From Tribonema minus (lineage: Eukaryota; Sar; Xanthophyceae; Tribonematales; Tribonemataceae): DNA of 64,000 bases. The position numbers and the translations under genes are program-made. Below, one piece after another: positions 23,760-36,400 of the stretch (the stretch's first letter is position 1; every line of letters begins with the position of its first letter). Location: the NCBI GenBank assembly GCA_017506865.1, contig JAFCMP010000546.1, positions 124,001 to 188,000 of the forward strand. The letters are read 5' to 3'. Under the pieces are notes generated by a model. The model ran no database searches and was not told where the DNA came from. It saw only the letters and a program-made list of their open reading frames with translations.

Positions 23760-24326
23760 TTACTCGCTGTCTGCATCTGCTGTCTCGTCGACCTTCTTAC
23801 CCAAAAACTTGGCTACTACGGGGGTGAGGGCAACGGTGGGCGGGAAGCGGATTGGTGATGCAGCCTTGTGAGCTGCGTAGGCAATGGCGAACGTGCCTGC
23901 CTTCTCCGTGGTGGCGGTAGCATCAATACCAACCTTGTTCAGCAGCGCCGCCACATCCACCCCGCTGTCTACCAGCACGTAGCAGATGCTGAAGCTCACC
24001 AGGGCGAAGCTGATGGAGGTGATGAGGTAGGCTCCGCCATACCGCTTCAGCAGCTCCTTCGCCTGCTGCCCCCTGTTCTGTCCGCCAGACTTCATCACCG
24101 AGAACAGCCCAGCTTCAAGGCCGTACTTCTCGGTCACCGCTTCTGGCGCAGCATCCGGCGTCTCCTTCTCCTTCAGGTCCGTGGACATGCGCAGGGCGCT
24201 GCTAAGTCTGCGGGCGCAACTTCCGAGGCCATGGTGACGCTGTGGCTGCCTCACACTCGTGTGTAGGAAAGCTGTTGTGAATGACAGCGCCAACAGCAGG
24301 CACAGCAAGCTGGCGATCCGGCTCAT
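23760..24326 (-). CDS. DUF1279 (FAM210-like) membrane protein, plastid-targeted
   Basis: Intronless, 188 residues. MSRIASLLCLLLALSFTTA is a signal peptide and the next residue is F20 (ASAFAP-like), followed by an Arg/Ser-rich stretch. Residues about 88-172 match the DUF1279 family: KELLKRYGGAYLITSISFAL, one membrane helix (FALVSFSICYVLVDSG), the DVAALLNKVGI loop, and a second hydrophobic part AYAAHKAASPIRFPPTVALT. DUF1279 proteins (FAM210A/B in animals; plastid members in plants and algae) are small organelle membrane proteins; their biochemical role is not settled. Start chosen at the ATG preceding the signal peptide. It lies in the same neighbourhood as two other plastid-targeted genes. Confidence 0.85.
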   Translation of the reverse strand: MSRIASLLCLLLALSFTTAFLHTSVRQPQRHHGLGSCARRLSSALRMSTDLKEKETPDAAPEAVTEKYGLEAGLFSVMKSGGQNRGQQAKELLKRYGGAYLITSISFALVSFSICYVLVDSGVDVAALLNKVGIDATATTEKAGTFAIAYAAHKAASPIRFPPTVALTPVVAKFLGKKVDETADADSE

Positions 24327-24830
24327 AATTGGTTGCTCCGCCTTGCGTTTAAAATGAGCTTACGCAGCGGCTGGTGCTGCAGCGACCTCGCTTGCCACTA
24401 TCCGGCTGACCCAAAGTCCGCCTGTAAGGCCCCCTCAGCTTAGATCGCTGTATGAATGATTCACATCGTGATTCAAGTTGAAGTGAAGTTTGAGAGTAAA
24501 AATCGCCACATACGTATACATCGATGCATCGATCACTGTTGTTATATCAACAACAGAATCACTTGGGTGCAGTGTGCATTGTAGATGCACATATCAGCTT
24601 TTGTACGTGAATGCTTCACAACGCCTAGACACTCACCAATGCAAACGAAATGTGGCACCATTGAGGCAGGTTCAGAGGGATGCGTTCTCGGTAGCGCAGC
24701 GAGATAAATGCAGTTTTTGGACCCAAGAATGGGGCCACCGGTTTTAGGAGGGTCTACCGAGGTTGCATCCTCACTTGTACGGCCAAGCACGGCAACGTAA
24801 GGCATACAGCTTCAACACCAGTACAATCAT
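24327..24830. other. Gap between DUF1279 gene and retroelement
   Basis: Contains the probable promoter of the DUF1279 gene. No exon seen. The part nearest 24830 may be more of the truncated element but gives no RT motifs. Confidence 0.5.
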
Positions 24831-27259
24831 TTGGGGGATACGGATGAAAATCAGAACCGCGGAGCTGTGTTGCTGGGGGTGCCGGTGGGCCACAGCAGCT
24901 TTGTGGACGCATGGCTGCGCAGGGAAGCGGGTGCAGGCGGGGCAGGGGCTCGATTCGCAGAGCGATGCGCGCGTCTGACATCTCCGAGGGCTATGTTCAG
25001 GTTACTGCGCTACTGCGTGGTGCCTCGCATGACGTACTGCCTGCGCACCATTCCCACTACGCAGACAGCGCCAGCCGCCAAGGAGTGGGATCGTGTCACG
25101 CAGTGGGTGCTTGAGCAGTCAATGGGCCTGCAGCCACCAGGCCAGACCTGGCACCAGTTTGAGCAAAGTGGGGCCCACTTCCATCTGGCAGCACACGGCC
25201 CAGCCTTACAGCAAGCGCGACTCCCAACACGGCATGGCGGCCTTGGCATTACCAGCGCCTGCGACATCGCTGATGCTGCGTATGTGGCGGGCACGTTGCA
25301 AGCGCTGCAACCAGCACTCTCTGGATGGGCGGGGGTGCTGCAGCAGGCGGCTCCTCAAGCGGCTGCAGACGACGCTGTTGAGGATGCGGCAACACAAGCG
25401 GCACCGGCAGCAGCGGCAGCAGCACCAGCACCAGCAGCATCAGCAGCGGCAACTGTTACAGCGGCAGCGGCGGTTGCCAGTGGAGGCGCGACCGCTCCGG
25501 CAGCGGCAACTGCATCAGCGGCAGGCCGCGCTTATGGCGCAGCCATTCCGGCAACACACGACGCAGCTGCCGCTGGATCAGGGGCCGCGGCGGCAGCACA
25601 GGCGGCACCAGCGGCAGCAGCAGCGGCGGCGCACGGCGCACCTACTCCGGCGGCAGCAGCGGCGGCGGCAGCAGCAGCTGCTCCAGCATCAGAAGCTGCT
25701 GCAGCAGCTGCAGCACATGTTGCACCTCAAGTGGCCTCGGCGGCATCACTAACTGCAGCATCAACAGCAGCTGCTGCGGGCATAGGCAACACAGCTGCTC
25801 CAGGCCCTACTAGGGCTGCTGCAGCACCTGCAACAGGAGCAGCGTCGGCAGGCGGCGCCGCAATCATGCCGGCTGCGACAGCGGCAATGGCGGTGGCAGC
25901 GGCCAATGCGGCAGGTGCTGCACCAACACCTGCGGCAGCAGCAACACCACTGGCAGCAGCAGCAACGGCAGGCGGCGCAGCTGCAGCACCAGCGCACGCA
26001 CCAGCGGCAGCCGTCAATGCAGGCGCTGCGCGTTCCACACCAGCAATGCTAAAGACGCAGCAGCAGCAGAGGTGGCGCGCCTGCCCCTCATGCGGACGAT
26101 CGCCACAGCTGCCGCATCCCTACGTGCAGCAACAGGTGACAAGCTGGAACATACACTGCCACCAGCGCTAACGCCACTGCAGCAGCAACCACCTACGCAG
26201 CAGCCGCCGCTGCGGCCGACAGCAGGTGGTGGCACTGGTGCGGAGGCTGTTTGCGTACTTGACGCCAGTGCTCTGCAGTTGCAGTGTAGCCTGAAGCGCC
26301 CCAATCAGAGTGCGCTTGCAGATGCCGTCGCTACCGAGCTTGCAGATAAGGTGGAGGCGGACCTGCAACAGCTGCCGCAGGGCACGCAACGCACGCAAGC
26401 ACTTGCTCGATTCCGGCCGCAGCGCCACATGCACTCGATCGGCATGGCATTCCTCAACGAGCCCATGTACTCCACAACGGCTTCGTTCGACGGCCTATCC
26501 TGGCAACTGGCCGTCAAACGCGCCATCGGAGTAGAGGAACAGACGACAGGCTGCAAGCTGTGCGGGAAGTCGCCGGGCGGCACCCTGCATGCACGGCTAT
26601 GTCAAGCGCCACGCGTCAAGGCGCACGACACCATCGTCCATAATAGCGTCAAGAGGGCCACGCAGCGCATCCTGCGGCAATACCTCAAAACAGGACTGGT
26701 TGACGAGGACTACACGCCGTTTCTGGGGTCCGCCGGGCCGCCGGGGAGTCGCAGGATAGACATCGTGCTGCCTGCCGACGCCTTCCCGGTGACCGGCTAC
26801 GACGACCCGACACGCCACCTACCGCTCATGGTGGACGTTACCTGCTTCGAGGCACAGGTGGCGTCGCGGGCGGCGAAGACTGCAGCAGACCCTGAGCGAT
26901 GCTGCCGCGACCAGGAGGCCGCCAAGACTACCCACTATTCTGGTCATTATGATCAGAATTGCTACAAACTTGCCACTTTGGCAATAGGGTCATTTGGCAG
27001 CATCGGGGAGCAGGGGCGGAAGCTGCTGGAGGCTGTGGCGACGGAGTATGCCAGCAGGATGTCAGTGCCCGGAGGAGCGCGCCCTAAAGCTCTCAAGGGC
27101 ATCGCCCTGGCGCGCTTACGCTCGGCACTGTCGGCAGCGCTCCACATGGCGTACTCTGGCCGTGTCATGACACACATGGCAGAATCCAGGGGGGGGGGGC
27201 ACATGGAGGAGGACGTAGGGGAGGACCCCGAGATGCCATTTGGCGGCGGTGGCGTTTGA
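24831..27259 (+). mobile_element. 5'-truncated non-LTR retrotransposon (RT C-terminus, zinc motif, endonuclease-like domain), frameshifted
   Basis: Two overlapping open frames. The first (24831-26171) starts without an ATG inside a region resembling the end of a LINE-type reverse transcriptase: LLGVPVGHSSFVDAWL, RLLRYCVVPRMTYCLRTIP and LPTRHGGLGITSACDIADAA. The catalytic RT core is missing. An Ala/Gln-rich low-complexity stretch follows (about 25370-26050). The second frame (to 27259, stop TGA) contains CX2CX8HX3C plus a later His (CKLCGKSPGGTLHARLCQ), then a PD-(D/E)XK-like endonuclease pattern (RRIDIVLP, LMVDVTCF, EAAKTTHY). The order thumb, zinc knuckle, restriction-like endonuclease is that of site-specific non-LTR elements and their algal relatives. 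The break in frame near 26060-26170 and the 5' loss mark it as dead or dependent on another copy. Confidence 0.8.
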
Positions 27260-28568
27260 GTGGTTGTCGTTGCGACACTTTCAGACTGTCATACGACATG
27301 TAGATTCCTTACAGCTAGATGCCAATCATCTGGGCTTTTTCGCGCCCTGAGCGAGAATTAATAAAAAGTACAATCAAAATTTTGGTCAAGAGTAGGTGAG
27401 GGAAGTGGGGTGGAGAGAGAGAGGGGGGGGGGGGGTCTTCGTGGCATTATGCAACGGGCTAAGCCCTGTAGTCTGCTCCCAGGGGCGGCGGGGGAAACAC
27501 CATTCCCCCTTTTCCTTCTCCACACAAACAATGCCAATCCATCTTGACCACAAATATCTTATTTCTTGAGTGTGTTTTGTGTGTCTGTTGTGATGCTCTA
27601 TTTGCACCATTCTGCCCTGTACAAAACACATTATCCGTGCCCAGCAATTGTTCTATTTTGTATTGAAGTCTTGCATTCAAAGCCGCGAGCTGCAGTCATC
27701 TAATGGCGTTGATACAGTATCAATGATACTACATTGTCGCAGAGGCGGCTGCGTAGGGCGTCTGCATGCCGTGGGCAATGCGGTGCCGCACTCGTGACAT
27801 CAAACGATCCCTCAGCTGCTACAACAAGGCAACAAGCCCGTCTGATGCTATCTGTGAAGCCTGCACACAATAACGCGTGAAACCGCCACAGCGCATTGGT
27901 TGCTGCTGCATGCGTCCCCGCGTGGCTGCACTACACAAATGTTAATGCACATGTACTGGCGATCGTATGAGCTGTGCAGCCGCTCAGCACGGCTGCTGCG
28001 CCGCTGCATGCAGCGCCCGCTGTCGATCACAAAGCGCCAGTGACGTTTCATGACTCTGTGCAAGCGCGCCCCTGACGCGATTGCAGCAATCATCGCAGAC
28101 TTCGGCAGCAGCGCAGGCGCGGCGCCGCAGCCCGCGATGCGCGCGCTTCAATTTGGCGCTCGGCTTTGCACGATGCACAGCTCAGCGCCCTCGGCCTCTG
28201 AGTGCACGTTTGCCGGCAGGCCCTCCTAGTAGAAGCTTGATGCAGGGGTGACGGCAGTTGCAGGGGGCTGATGCGGAGAGCGTACGCGCTCGAGCGGTGC
28301 GTCTGCTGCTCGCTGCTGCTGGTGGCGCAGCTCAGCTCAGGCGCAGCATGCAAATAGCGCGGGCCTGCAGCAATGCGGAAAGTTTTCCGGCCCTCGACAA
28401 GAAGCGAGTCACCACTGCATGCTGAAGCTGGAGTTGAGCGCAGCAGCAGCAGAACTTGAAGATGTTGGCGTGGATACCCGCACGCAACAAGTCGCTTGCA
28501 ACTGGCCGTCCAAGTGCGGGCCCAGACCGACGTGCCACAGTGCCCACCCATCATCGCTGGTTATAATA
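27260..28568. other. Interval downstream of retroelement
   Basis: No gene seen. Holds an AT-rich stretch (27355-27385, possible 3' tail of the element: aattaataaaaagtacaatc), a GA/G-run at 27413-27436, and flank of the minus-strand gene ending at 28569. Confidence 0.5.
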
Positions 28569-30389
28569 TTACGACTGGACGCTGGTGCGGTAGCGCGGCC
28601 GCGGCGGCGCAGCAAGGCGCGCCGCCGTCAGGTGCACGCCGCGCGCGTGCAGCTCCGCTGCGTCTGCCGGCGTGAACCACCTGCGCACGTGATGCGAGCA
28701 GCATCGCGGAGTTGCTCACTTGTTGCTCACTTGCTTGAGTTGAGAGCCTCGCTGCGTTTGACGTGAGGGGTGGACCTGAGCTGGTCAAATGAGCATGGCA
28801 TGCTTACTTGTCACTTGCTGGAGAGCCTCGCTGCCGCTGATGTGAGGGGCGGACCTGCGCTGGTGACTGTCGAATAGCAAGGCCACGAGCTGCGTGCGCA
28901 GCGCGAGCAGCAGCAAACCACACGTGCTGTTTGCTCACTCATACCTACCCTTGCTATGTACCGCCGATCAGGGGCCAAGCTGTGCTGCTGATAGTCAAAT
29001 GAGCAAGGCCACGATCTGCGTGTGCAGCGCTAGCAGCAGCAAGCCATGCTCGTTGCGAGCCGCGTGCGTACCTTCGCAGGCGCGGCGGCGGCGGCGGCGA
29101 CGTCGCGCCGCTGACGCGCTGTCTCGCGGCGCGCTGCCCCCCGTGCGACGGCCGCTGCTGCTGCGGCCGCAGCTCGCGCGTGTACGACGAGCGCTGAACT
29201 GCAGCCGCCGCCGCCGCTGCTGCCGCCACTGATGCTGCTGCCGATGACCGCTGCTGCTGCTGCTGCTGCGGCAATTGCTGCGTGGGCGCCCGGGATGCGA
29301 GCGTGGCGGGCTGCGGCGGCGGCGCGGCGGCGCGCGCATGGCTCAGCGCTTTGTACAGCCGCGCCGTCTGCGCCGCACTGGCTTCGCGGCTTGCGTGCTT
29401 TGGTGCGATTAAGGGGGGGGGGGGGGCAGCGGGCAGATGGAGGCGACGAGGGTATGTCAATGCAGCTCAAGCGCTTATGCGCGAGATGCGTGACCGAGGC
29501 GCACCCCTGTCATTTGACTGAAACGACGGCCGGGTATGACCTGTGCCTGTTTGTGACGCTTTGAGACAGCATAGCTATGCGATGTCATGTGCAGGCGGCG
29601 TGCGTTCGTCTGCCGTTGCGGTCTGCAGCAACCTACAAGGGAAGTACTTTCTGAGAAACGCCCTATCCTCCAGCACTCCACTCGCACACCGCTCATTGCA
29701 CATCTGGCAGACCTCGCAAAGCAGCAACACGCCGCTGCAGCAAGCACCAACGCGCACCAGGGTCCGCCGTGCTGCAGGCATCACCTGCTGCGGGCTCTAA
29801 GCGCTCATGCAAAACACAAGGAGAGCTCACCCCACAGCCCCCACGCTCCAGCAGGGGGCGCTTCAAATTACAGCTACATACCCAACGCCGGTGACCTCAG
29901 TCAACGAGCCAAATCATTGTAGACGTGCTTGTGGAGAACCGTGAGCGTGAGCCTTGGCGGTTGCCTTGGGGGACGAGCGCTGGCGCGTCCACGCGCAACG
30001 CACCGCAGCAGCGCCGCGCGCGCCGCGCTCAGTCGGGGCGCGTCGCGCGCAGGGTCGCGGTGTAGATGCAGCTGAGCGCTGCATCGCGCCCCTGCATCAA
30101 ACTGCGTGTGCTCGCAAGGACGGCCACACGCGCCGCTGCAAGCACCGCACATGGACCTCACCTCTACGCGCTGCTGCCGCTCTCACCGCCGCTTCCACCG
30201 CCGCCGTCACCGCCAGCTCCTCCGCTGCCGCCACTCCAGCACACGCACTGCATCTTGCTCCGATCACGACTTATCCGACAACACAGGAGTTACAATGTGC
30301 TGTGGGTCAAGATGTGTACTGACCTTGCCGCCGCGCCGCGCCGCCGCAGCGGCGGCCGCCGCCGCCGCGCCGGCCCAGCCGCTGCATTT

Positions 30390-30424
<35 letters not shown>

Positions 30425-33400
30425 TGCCGCGGGCGCGATGCGGCGCATGCGTGCGCGCGTGCTGCTGGTGCAGCCGCACGGCGTCCACGTGCTCGCGCCG
30501 CGCGCGCCGCGCCCACTCCAGCAGCAGCGCCGCGCGCACCTCCGGCGCGACGTCGGCGTCGTCTGCGCGCAGAATTCAGCGGGGGGGGGGGCGGGGGGGG
30601 GGGGGGGGCGATGCTGTGAGGGGGACACGAGTCAGAGAGTCGGGAAGCCTTCATCGTTCAGTGGGGGAGGGGAGGGGGGGGGGGCTGTGAGGGGGGCATG
30701 AGTCAGAGAGTCCGGAAGCTTTTGTCTGCGCAGCATTCAGCGGGGGGCATGGGGGGGGCACTGAGGGGGGCACGAGGTCAGAGAATCCGAAATATGAGGT
30801 CAGAGAATCTGGAAATTTTTGGCTGCGCAGCGTTCAGCGGGGGGGACAGGTGGGGGGGGGGAGGGGGGGCACCGTGATGGGGGCACGACGTCAGAGAATC
30901 CGGAACCCGTCGGCTGCGCAGCATTCAGCGCGGGGGACGGGGGGAGGGGCGGAATTCTGAGGGGTGCACGAGTCAGAGTGTCCAGAAGCCTCCAGAAGGC
31001 TCGCTGCTGCTCTTGGGGCACTGGGTACCCTAACCCTAACCCTAACCCTAACTTTAAGGCGCAGCACATAGGAGCGCCTAGGGCACTGGGTTTGGGGTGC
31101 GGCGCATACGCTGCTAAATCAAACCCTAATCATCACTCTTACCCTTACCCGGCCTTGCAGATGTGCTTCACATACCTCAATGTGCCGGACACACACGCTT
31201 TGATGGAGGTCCGCAGCGTTGTCGTGGCGGCACTGCAGGGTGCCATCAGCGGAGCACTCGCGCGGCCATCGGTCCCTAAGCCGGTAGAAGCATATAAAAT
31301 ACTAGCGAGGTATCCACCACACAGCGCGCTGACAGAGTCGCGCGGCAACGCTGCGCGCGCTGAGCTAGAAGTTGCTGAACCTCAACAGTCCCTCTTCTCG
31401 CACCTTCGTCCGGCGGCGACGGCAGGTAGCGCTCCCACCGAAAAGTGATCACTGCTTGCAGAAACTTGGGCGGAGGGCCTGGCATTGGCATGGCATCACC
31501 TTCTCAGAACTTGCCAGAATGTGGCAGAAACTTCCAGGAGCAGCCACTAGCAGCAAAGATGCTCAGCAATGCATGATACAGCCGTTGACACTCCAACACT
31601 ACTAGCGCAGGAATGTATCATACTCCAACACTCTTCTGGCGCACCTTCGTCCGGCGGCAATGAGAGGTACCGCTCGCGCAGAGAAGTACTAACAGCAAAG
31701 ATGCTAAACAGTGTGTGATACTCCAACACTACTAGTGCAGGAATGCATCATATGATCATGTATGTCCCAACACTGTTTCTCTTGCACCTTCGTCCAGCGG
31801 CCACGGCAGGTAGCGCTCCCACCTCACTGGCACAAGCAGGCAAACTACTAACGAGGTGCCTACTGCACGGAGAACAGGCCGCGTTATGCGTCAACGCCGC
31901 GCGAACTGTGCTCTGTATGCCGGCAGCTTTTCCTCGTTATGGCGCACCTTCGTCCGGCGGCGACGGCAGGTAGCGCTCCCACAGCAGCCGCAGCCCCTGC
32001 AGGTGCGCCTGCGCGCAGCGCCGCCACGCGCGCCACGTCTGCTGCAGCAGCCGCGCTGCGCCGCGTGCGCGCCGCGCGTAGCGCCTGGCGCAGGGGGCAG
32101 CGGAGCGCGCGTTGCCGGAAGCAGAGGTCAGCCGCTATAGGAATGACATATAACCCAGCGCTGCTGTTTTCAGGCGAAACTAGACATGTTGCGGCATAGC
32201 GTAACGCCTGGCGCAGGGGGCAGCGGAGCGCGCGTCACCGGCAGCAGAAGTCAGCCGCTGCACGAATGCCATATTCAAAAGTCGGTGCGCGGCGCTGCTG
32301 TTGTTGGGCAAAGCTAGATGTGTTATGGAGTGGCAAGCTCTGTGCCTCTGCATTGCGTCACAGCATCATGCACGGGGTGCACTTCAAGTATCCGATCCGT
32401 TGAAGTACAAAACAAACATGGCTGAAACGGGGGCGCAGCGTATAGCCCATTTGGCAGGGCAGGCGCGCATAATCAGAAGCAGAGGTCTGCGGCATTCCGC
32501 CTTTAAGAGACGAGGCACCATACCACCGCAGGGCATGGCAAGTCGGCGATGGGCGACGCAAAATGGCAAGTGAGGGGGGTAGGTATGGCGCTACGGTCAC
32601 AGCGTGCAGCGCCTCATCATCGCTCAGACATGAAAAGTGCCCATGTTGAAGTTTAACCCGCTGGTCCGCACCGCCGTGAGACGCGCTTTCCAGGCCGCAC
32701 TCTCACGCAACACTTCCACAAACCTAGCGCCTTCCCTCTGTACTGCCCCCCCCCCCTCCCCTGGCGGGGGGGTGCAGTAGGGGACGGGGGGGGGGGGCGC
32801 ATGTGAGCGCGCGGCGCACCTCAGGGGGTTGTCCGCGTAGGCAGCGCTCAGGAACGTGGTGAGCAGCGCGGCGGCGCGCGCGCGCGCGCGCGCGCGCGCG
32901 CGCCACCGCCCTCACAAACTTGGTCACCACGCGCGCGAGGAAGTTCAGTCTTGCGCACGCGCGTGCTGCGCGCGCAGCGCTCAGCGCCGTCACCAGCGGC
33001 TCAGCGAAGCGCGCGTGGGCGGCGAAGGCGCGCCAGGCGCGCGCGTCGACGCGCGCGGCGCGCCACGCGCGCTCCGTCACGAGCGCGCACAGCGCGGCGT
33101 CGCGCAGGCGCCGCAGGCGCGCCGCGTCTGCGCGGCAGCGCTCAGCAACGGGGGGGAGGGGGAGTGTCATTCAGCGAAGACTTTTAGCTGTTGGTGTCTG
33201 GTGGGGGTGGTGTGGCGACAGGTCGACGATGAGGCATGGGGGTTAGGGTTCGGGTTGGGGTCTGCGTGGAGGCGCAGAGCGCGGCGTCGCGCAGCCGCCG
33301 CAGGCACGTCGCGTCTGCGTGGGGGGCGGAGCGATGATGGCGGCGACGACGCAGCGAGGACTAAAAACTGGGGTCTTAGAGGAGGTACGAGATGAATCGC

Positions 33401-36400
33401 TCGCGCTGATCTGACGCGCGCGCCTCCGCTAGCAGCGACAGGGGGGCGCGGCGTCGCGCAGCCGCCACTCAGCAACCGGGGGGGGGGGGGGGTCTTTCAG
33501 CGAAGCCTTCAAGCAAGTTGCATGTTTGGTGGGGGTGGGGGTGGCGAGAGCGCGCCGGTGGGGGGGCATGGCATTGGAGTGGGGTTAGGGTTAGGGTCGG
33601 CGTGGAGGCGCACGGCGCAACATCAGAGATGCAAATTCACAAAGACTTTATTGCGTCTGCGGGGCAGTGCTCGCTAACAGGGGGGGGGGTCATACTGTGA
33701 AGACTGCAAGTCGTTGCATTGTTGCGTGTCAGGTGGGGGTGGGGGTGGCAAGAGCACGCCGATGAGGGGGCGTGGCAGTAGGGTTAGGGTTAGGATTGGG
33801 GTCTGCATGGAGGCGGATGGCGTAACACGATAGATGCAGATTTACACAGACGGTACTTCAAAGTACACTGGCACACTGGCGATACAATGCAACACACAAG
33901 CAGGCTAGCTCGGGTACAGCTGAAGCATATCTGCGTTTGTCAAACTCAACATTCGTTTCGAACCTGGGGTTCTCATTTCGCCTTGGGTTCTATCAGCGCT
34001 TGACAAACATTAACATGTTTGTTGCAATCCCGAGCAACTTGAACCGCATGCACACAATCTCTGCGCAGCGCTTTCCACCTTCTGCAACTTTGTTTTCGTC
34101 TGTTTGTCCGTGGAGTGCGCCTTCCGCAGAGTCTCCGGAAGCGTTCTCAACCGCACGTGCTCTCTCTCCGTGCAGCACCTTCCGACTTCTGCGACGCGCG
34201 CGCGAACTCGCTGTTGACGAGGCGCTCCCGCGCACACAGGACGGCGAGAGCGCGCCCGCGGCCGCCGTTCGCCGTCGCCGCGCGCCGCGCCGCGCGCAGC
34301 CGCTGCGCGCAGCACGGCGCCACCGCCACGGCGCGGCGGTTCTCGCGCTCGAAGTCGCGCGCGCGCTGCGCCGCCGCCGCGCGCCGCTTGCTGCGCAGAG
34401 GGCGTTGAGAGGCACATAATTATTCGCAAATCAGTTCATCAGGAGATTGGGTGGCGGTGACGCCGTGCTGCGCCAGCGTCACGGCGGCGGTTCTCGCGGT
34501 CAAGGTCGCGCGCGTGCCGTGCCGCCGCCGCGCGCCACTTGCTGCGCAGAGCGGGCGTCGAGAGGCACACCATCATTCGTGACGTAGTTCATCAAGAGGT
34601 TGGGCGTTGTGAATCAGACAACTGGGTTGAGGCTGACGGCGGGCTCTTGAACGGCTTGTGGCGCGAGGGCGCCACAATTGCAGCCTGTGGACTGGCACCC
34701 TTGTGCATGCCCAGACTGCTGAACGCCATGAACTGCGCACGCGGCTATACATTTCGCACACACGGCACGGCGGTTCTCGCGCTCAAAGTCGCGCGCGCGC
34801 GCTGCCTCCGCCGCGCGCCGCTTGCTGCGCAGATGAAGCGCTGCGAGGAGATCTCATGCAGCTGCGGGGCGATGGCGGTCAGGCTCTTGCTGGGCTTGGG
34901 GCGCAAGGGGCGTGTGGTGATCAGGGCATGATTGAAGTCTGAGAGCCGACGCCTTGTGCGTGCGCGCCCAATTGCACGCTCCTGAACGCTATAGAATACA
35001 TATATTCGTATTATGCATCTATGCTTTGAAGTAAATATTTATGTCTTGGGTATACCTTCTAAATCGCGAGCGCGCTGCGCTGCTGCAGCCCTCTGCTTGC
35101 TGCACCACAGGGAGGTGCGCCAAGGGGGGTGCATGATGTCAAAGATAGTTGCCGTGATTAAAAATAACACGACAGCCGCCGTTGCGTGCGAATGCGCCCA
35201 ATTGTAGGTGGTGAGAGACTGTGACTTTGCGACCAGCCACAAGCTCTGATGTCAATGTCGAGGCGCAGATGATGTTGCGACCCCAGCATACGCCGTGGCG
35301 CGCTGCTTGTTGCACGCGCTGCTGCATCACCGCCGCGGGCACACCAGCTACCGCCGACGCCTCCTGCGCCAACGGCGCCTTGCGCTGGTCAGCAGAACGC
35401 AGCGGTGGGAGCGTGGGAGGTGCTGTTGCTTCAAGTGCAGGCATCGCTGCATGGGAGCAGATGGCGAGGCTCAACCTCCAGCCAGCGCGGTGACCAGTGA
35501 CCACGAGTAGTACGCGCACGTCAGGGCCCGTGCGGGAGCTGCCATCAGCGCTGAGCGCTGATGATTACTGCTACTGCTACTTACAGCACAAGCGCTGCGC
35601 GTGCACGCACCGGGCGTGCAGAACCCCGCGGCGCGAGCGGCCGCAGAGACCGAAACGACAGCGCGCATCTGGAGTACATGTATACTTCTACACACATGGC
35701 GTTGGCACACGCTCGTGATGCACCGCTGGCGATGCGATCGAGCGCGCGGCAGCACTGCGCCGCCGTGGCCCCGCGGCCGCAGCGCCGCCAGCGACCGCCA
35801 AGTGATTGAAAGCGGTGACACGGCCAATCTATGCACCTCTGGGGTTCTCATCTCGAGGGCATTTGGAAAAAGCTGCCCACAGTGGCATGTGTGCGCGCCG
35901 CATCGAGACGGGCTAGTGGCTCGTGTGCAGCGCCCGACCAGATAAGAGTTGTACCTCATTTACTTCCATTTGAGGGGAGGCCACCCTAGTCTGCACCACA
36001 TCGTTTACAACACGTATGCTCCTATTGAGCTTGTGCATGTTTTCATGCATGTACACACATACATGTACTTCAACTTCTATCATGTATAAAGCTAGCTACG
36101 GAGAATGGTACAAATGACGACCTCATAGGTGCCTGCATGTGACGTGCTCATATCATGGCAGCAGCAGGCCTCGCCTGTAATTGATCAGGTGTTGTAAGAG
36201 TCAAGCAATCAGCGCTCAGCTCCGAAGGATGGCGGATGGCTGCTCAACAGAAGGTTCAAGTTGGCCGCGACTGGGTCATGTTGAAGTTGTCTCATGCTGC
36301 GTGCTCAGTACGCTTGGCTGTGTGTCGGGCCGATCTCTCATGAGGGATATACAAGATAGCCTGTGCAGAAGCACATCACATTAGCTTCACACTGCTTGGA

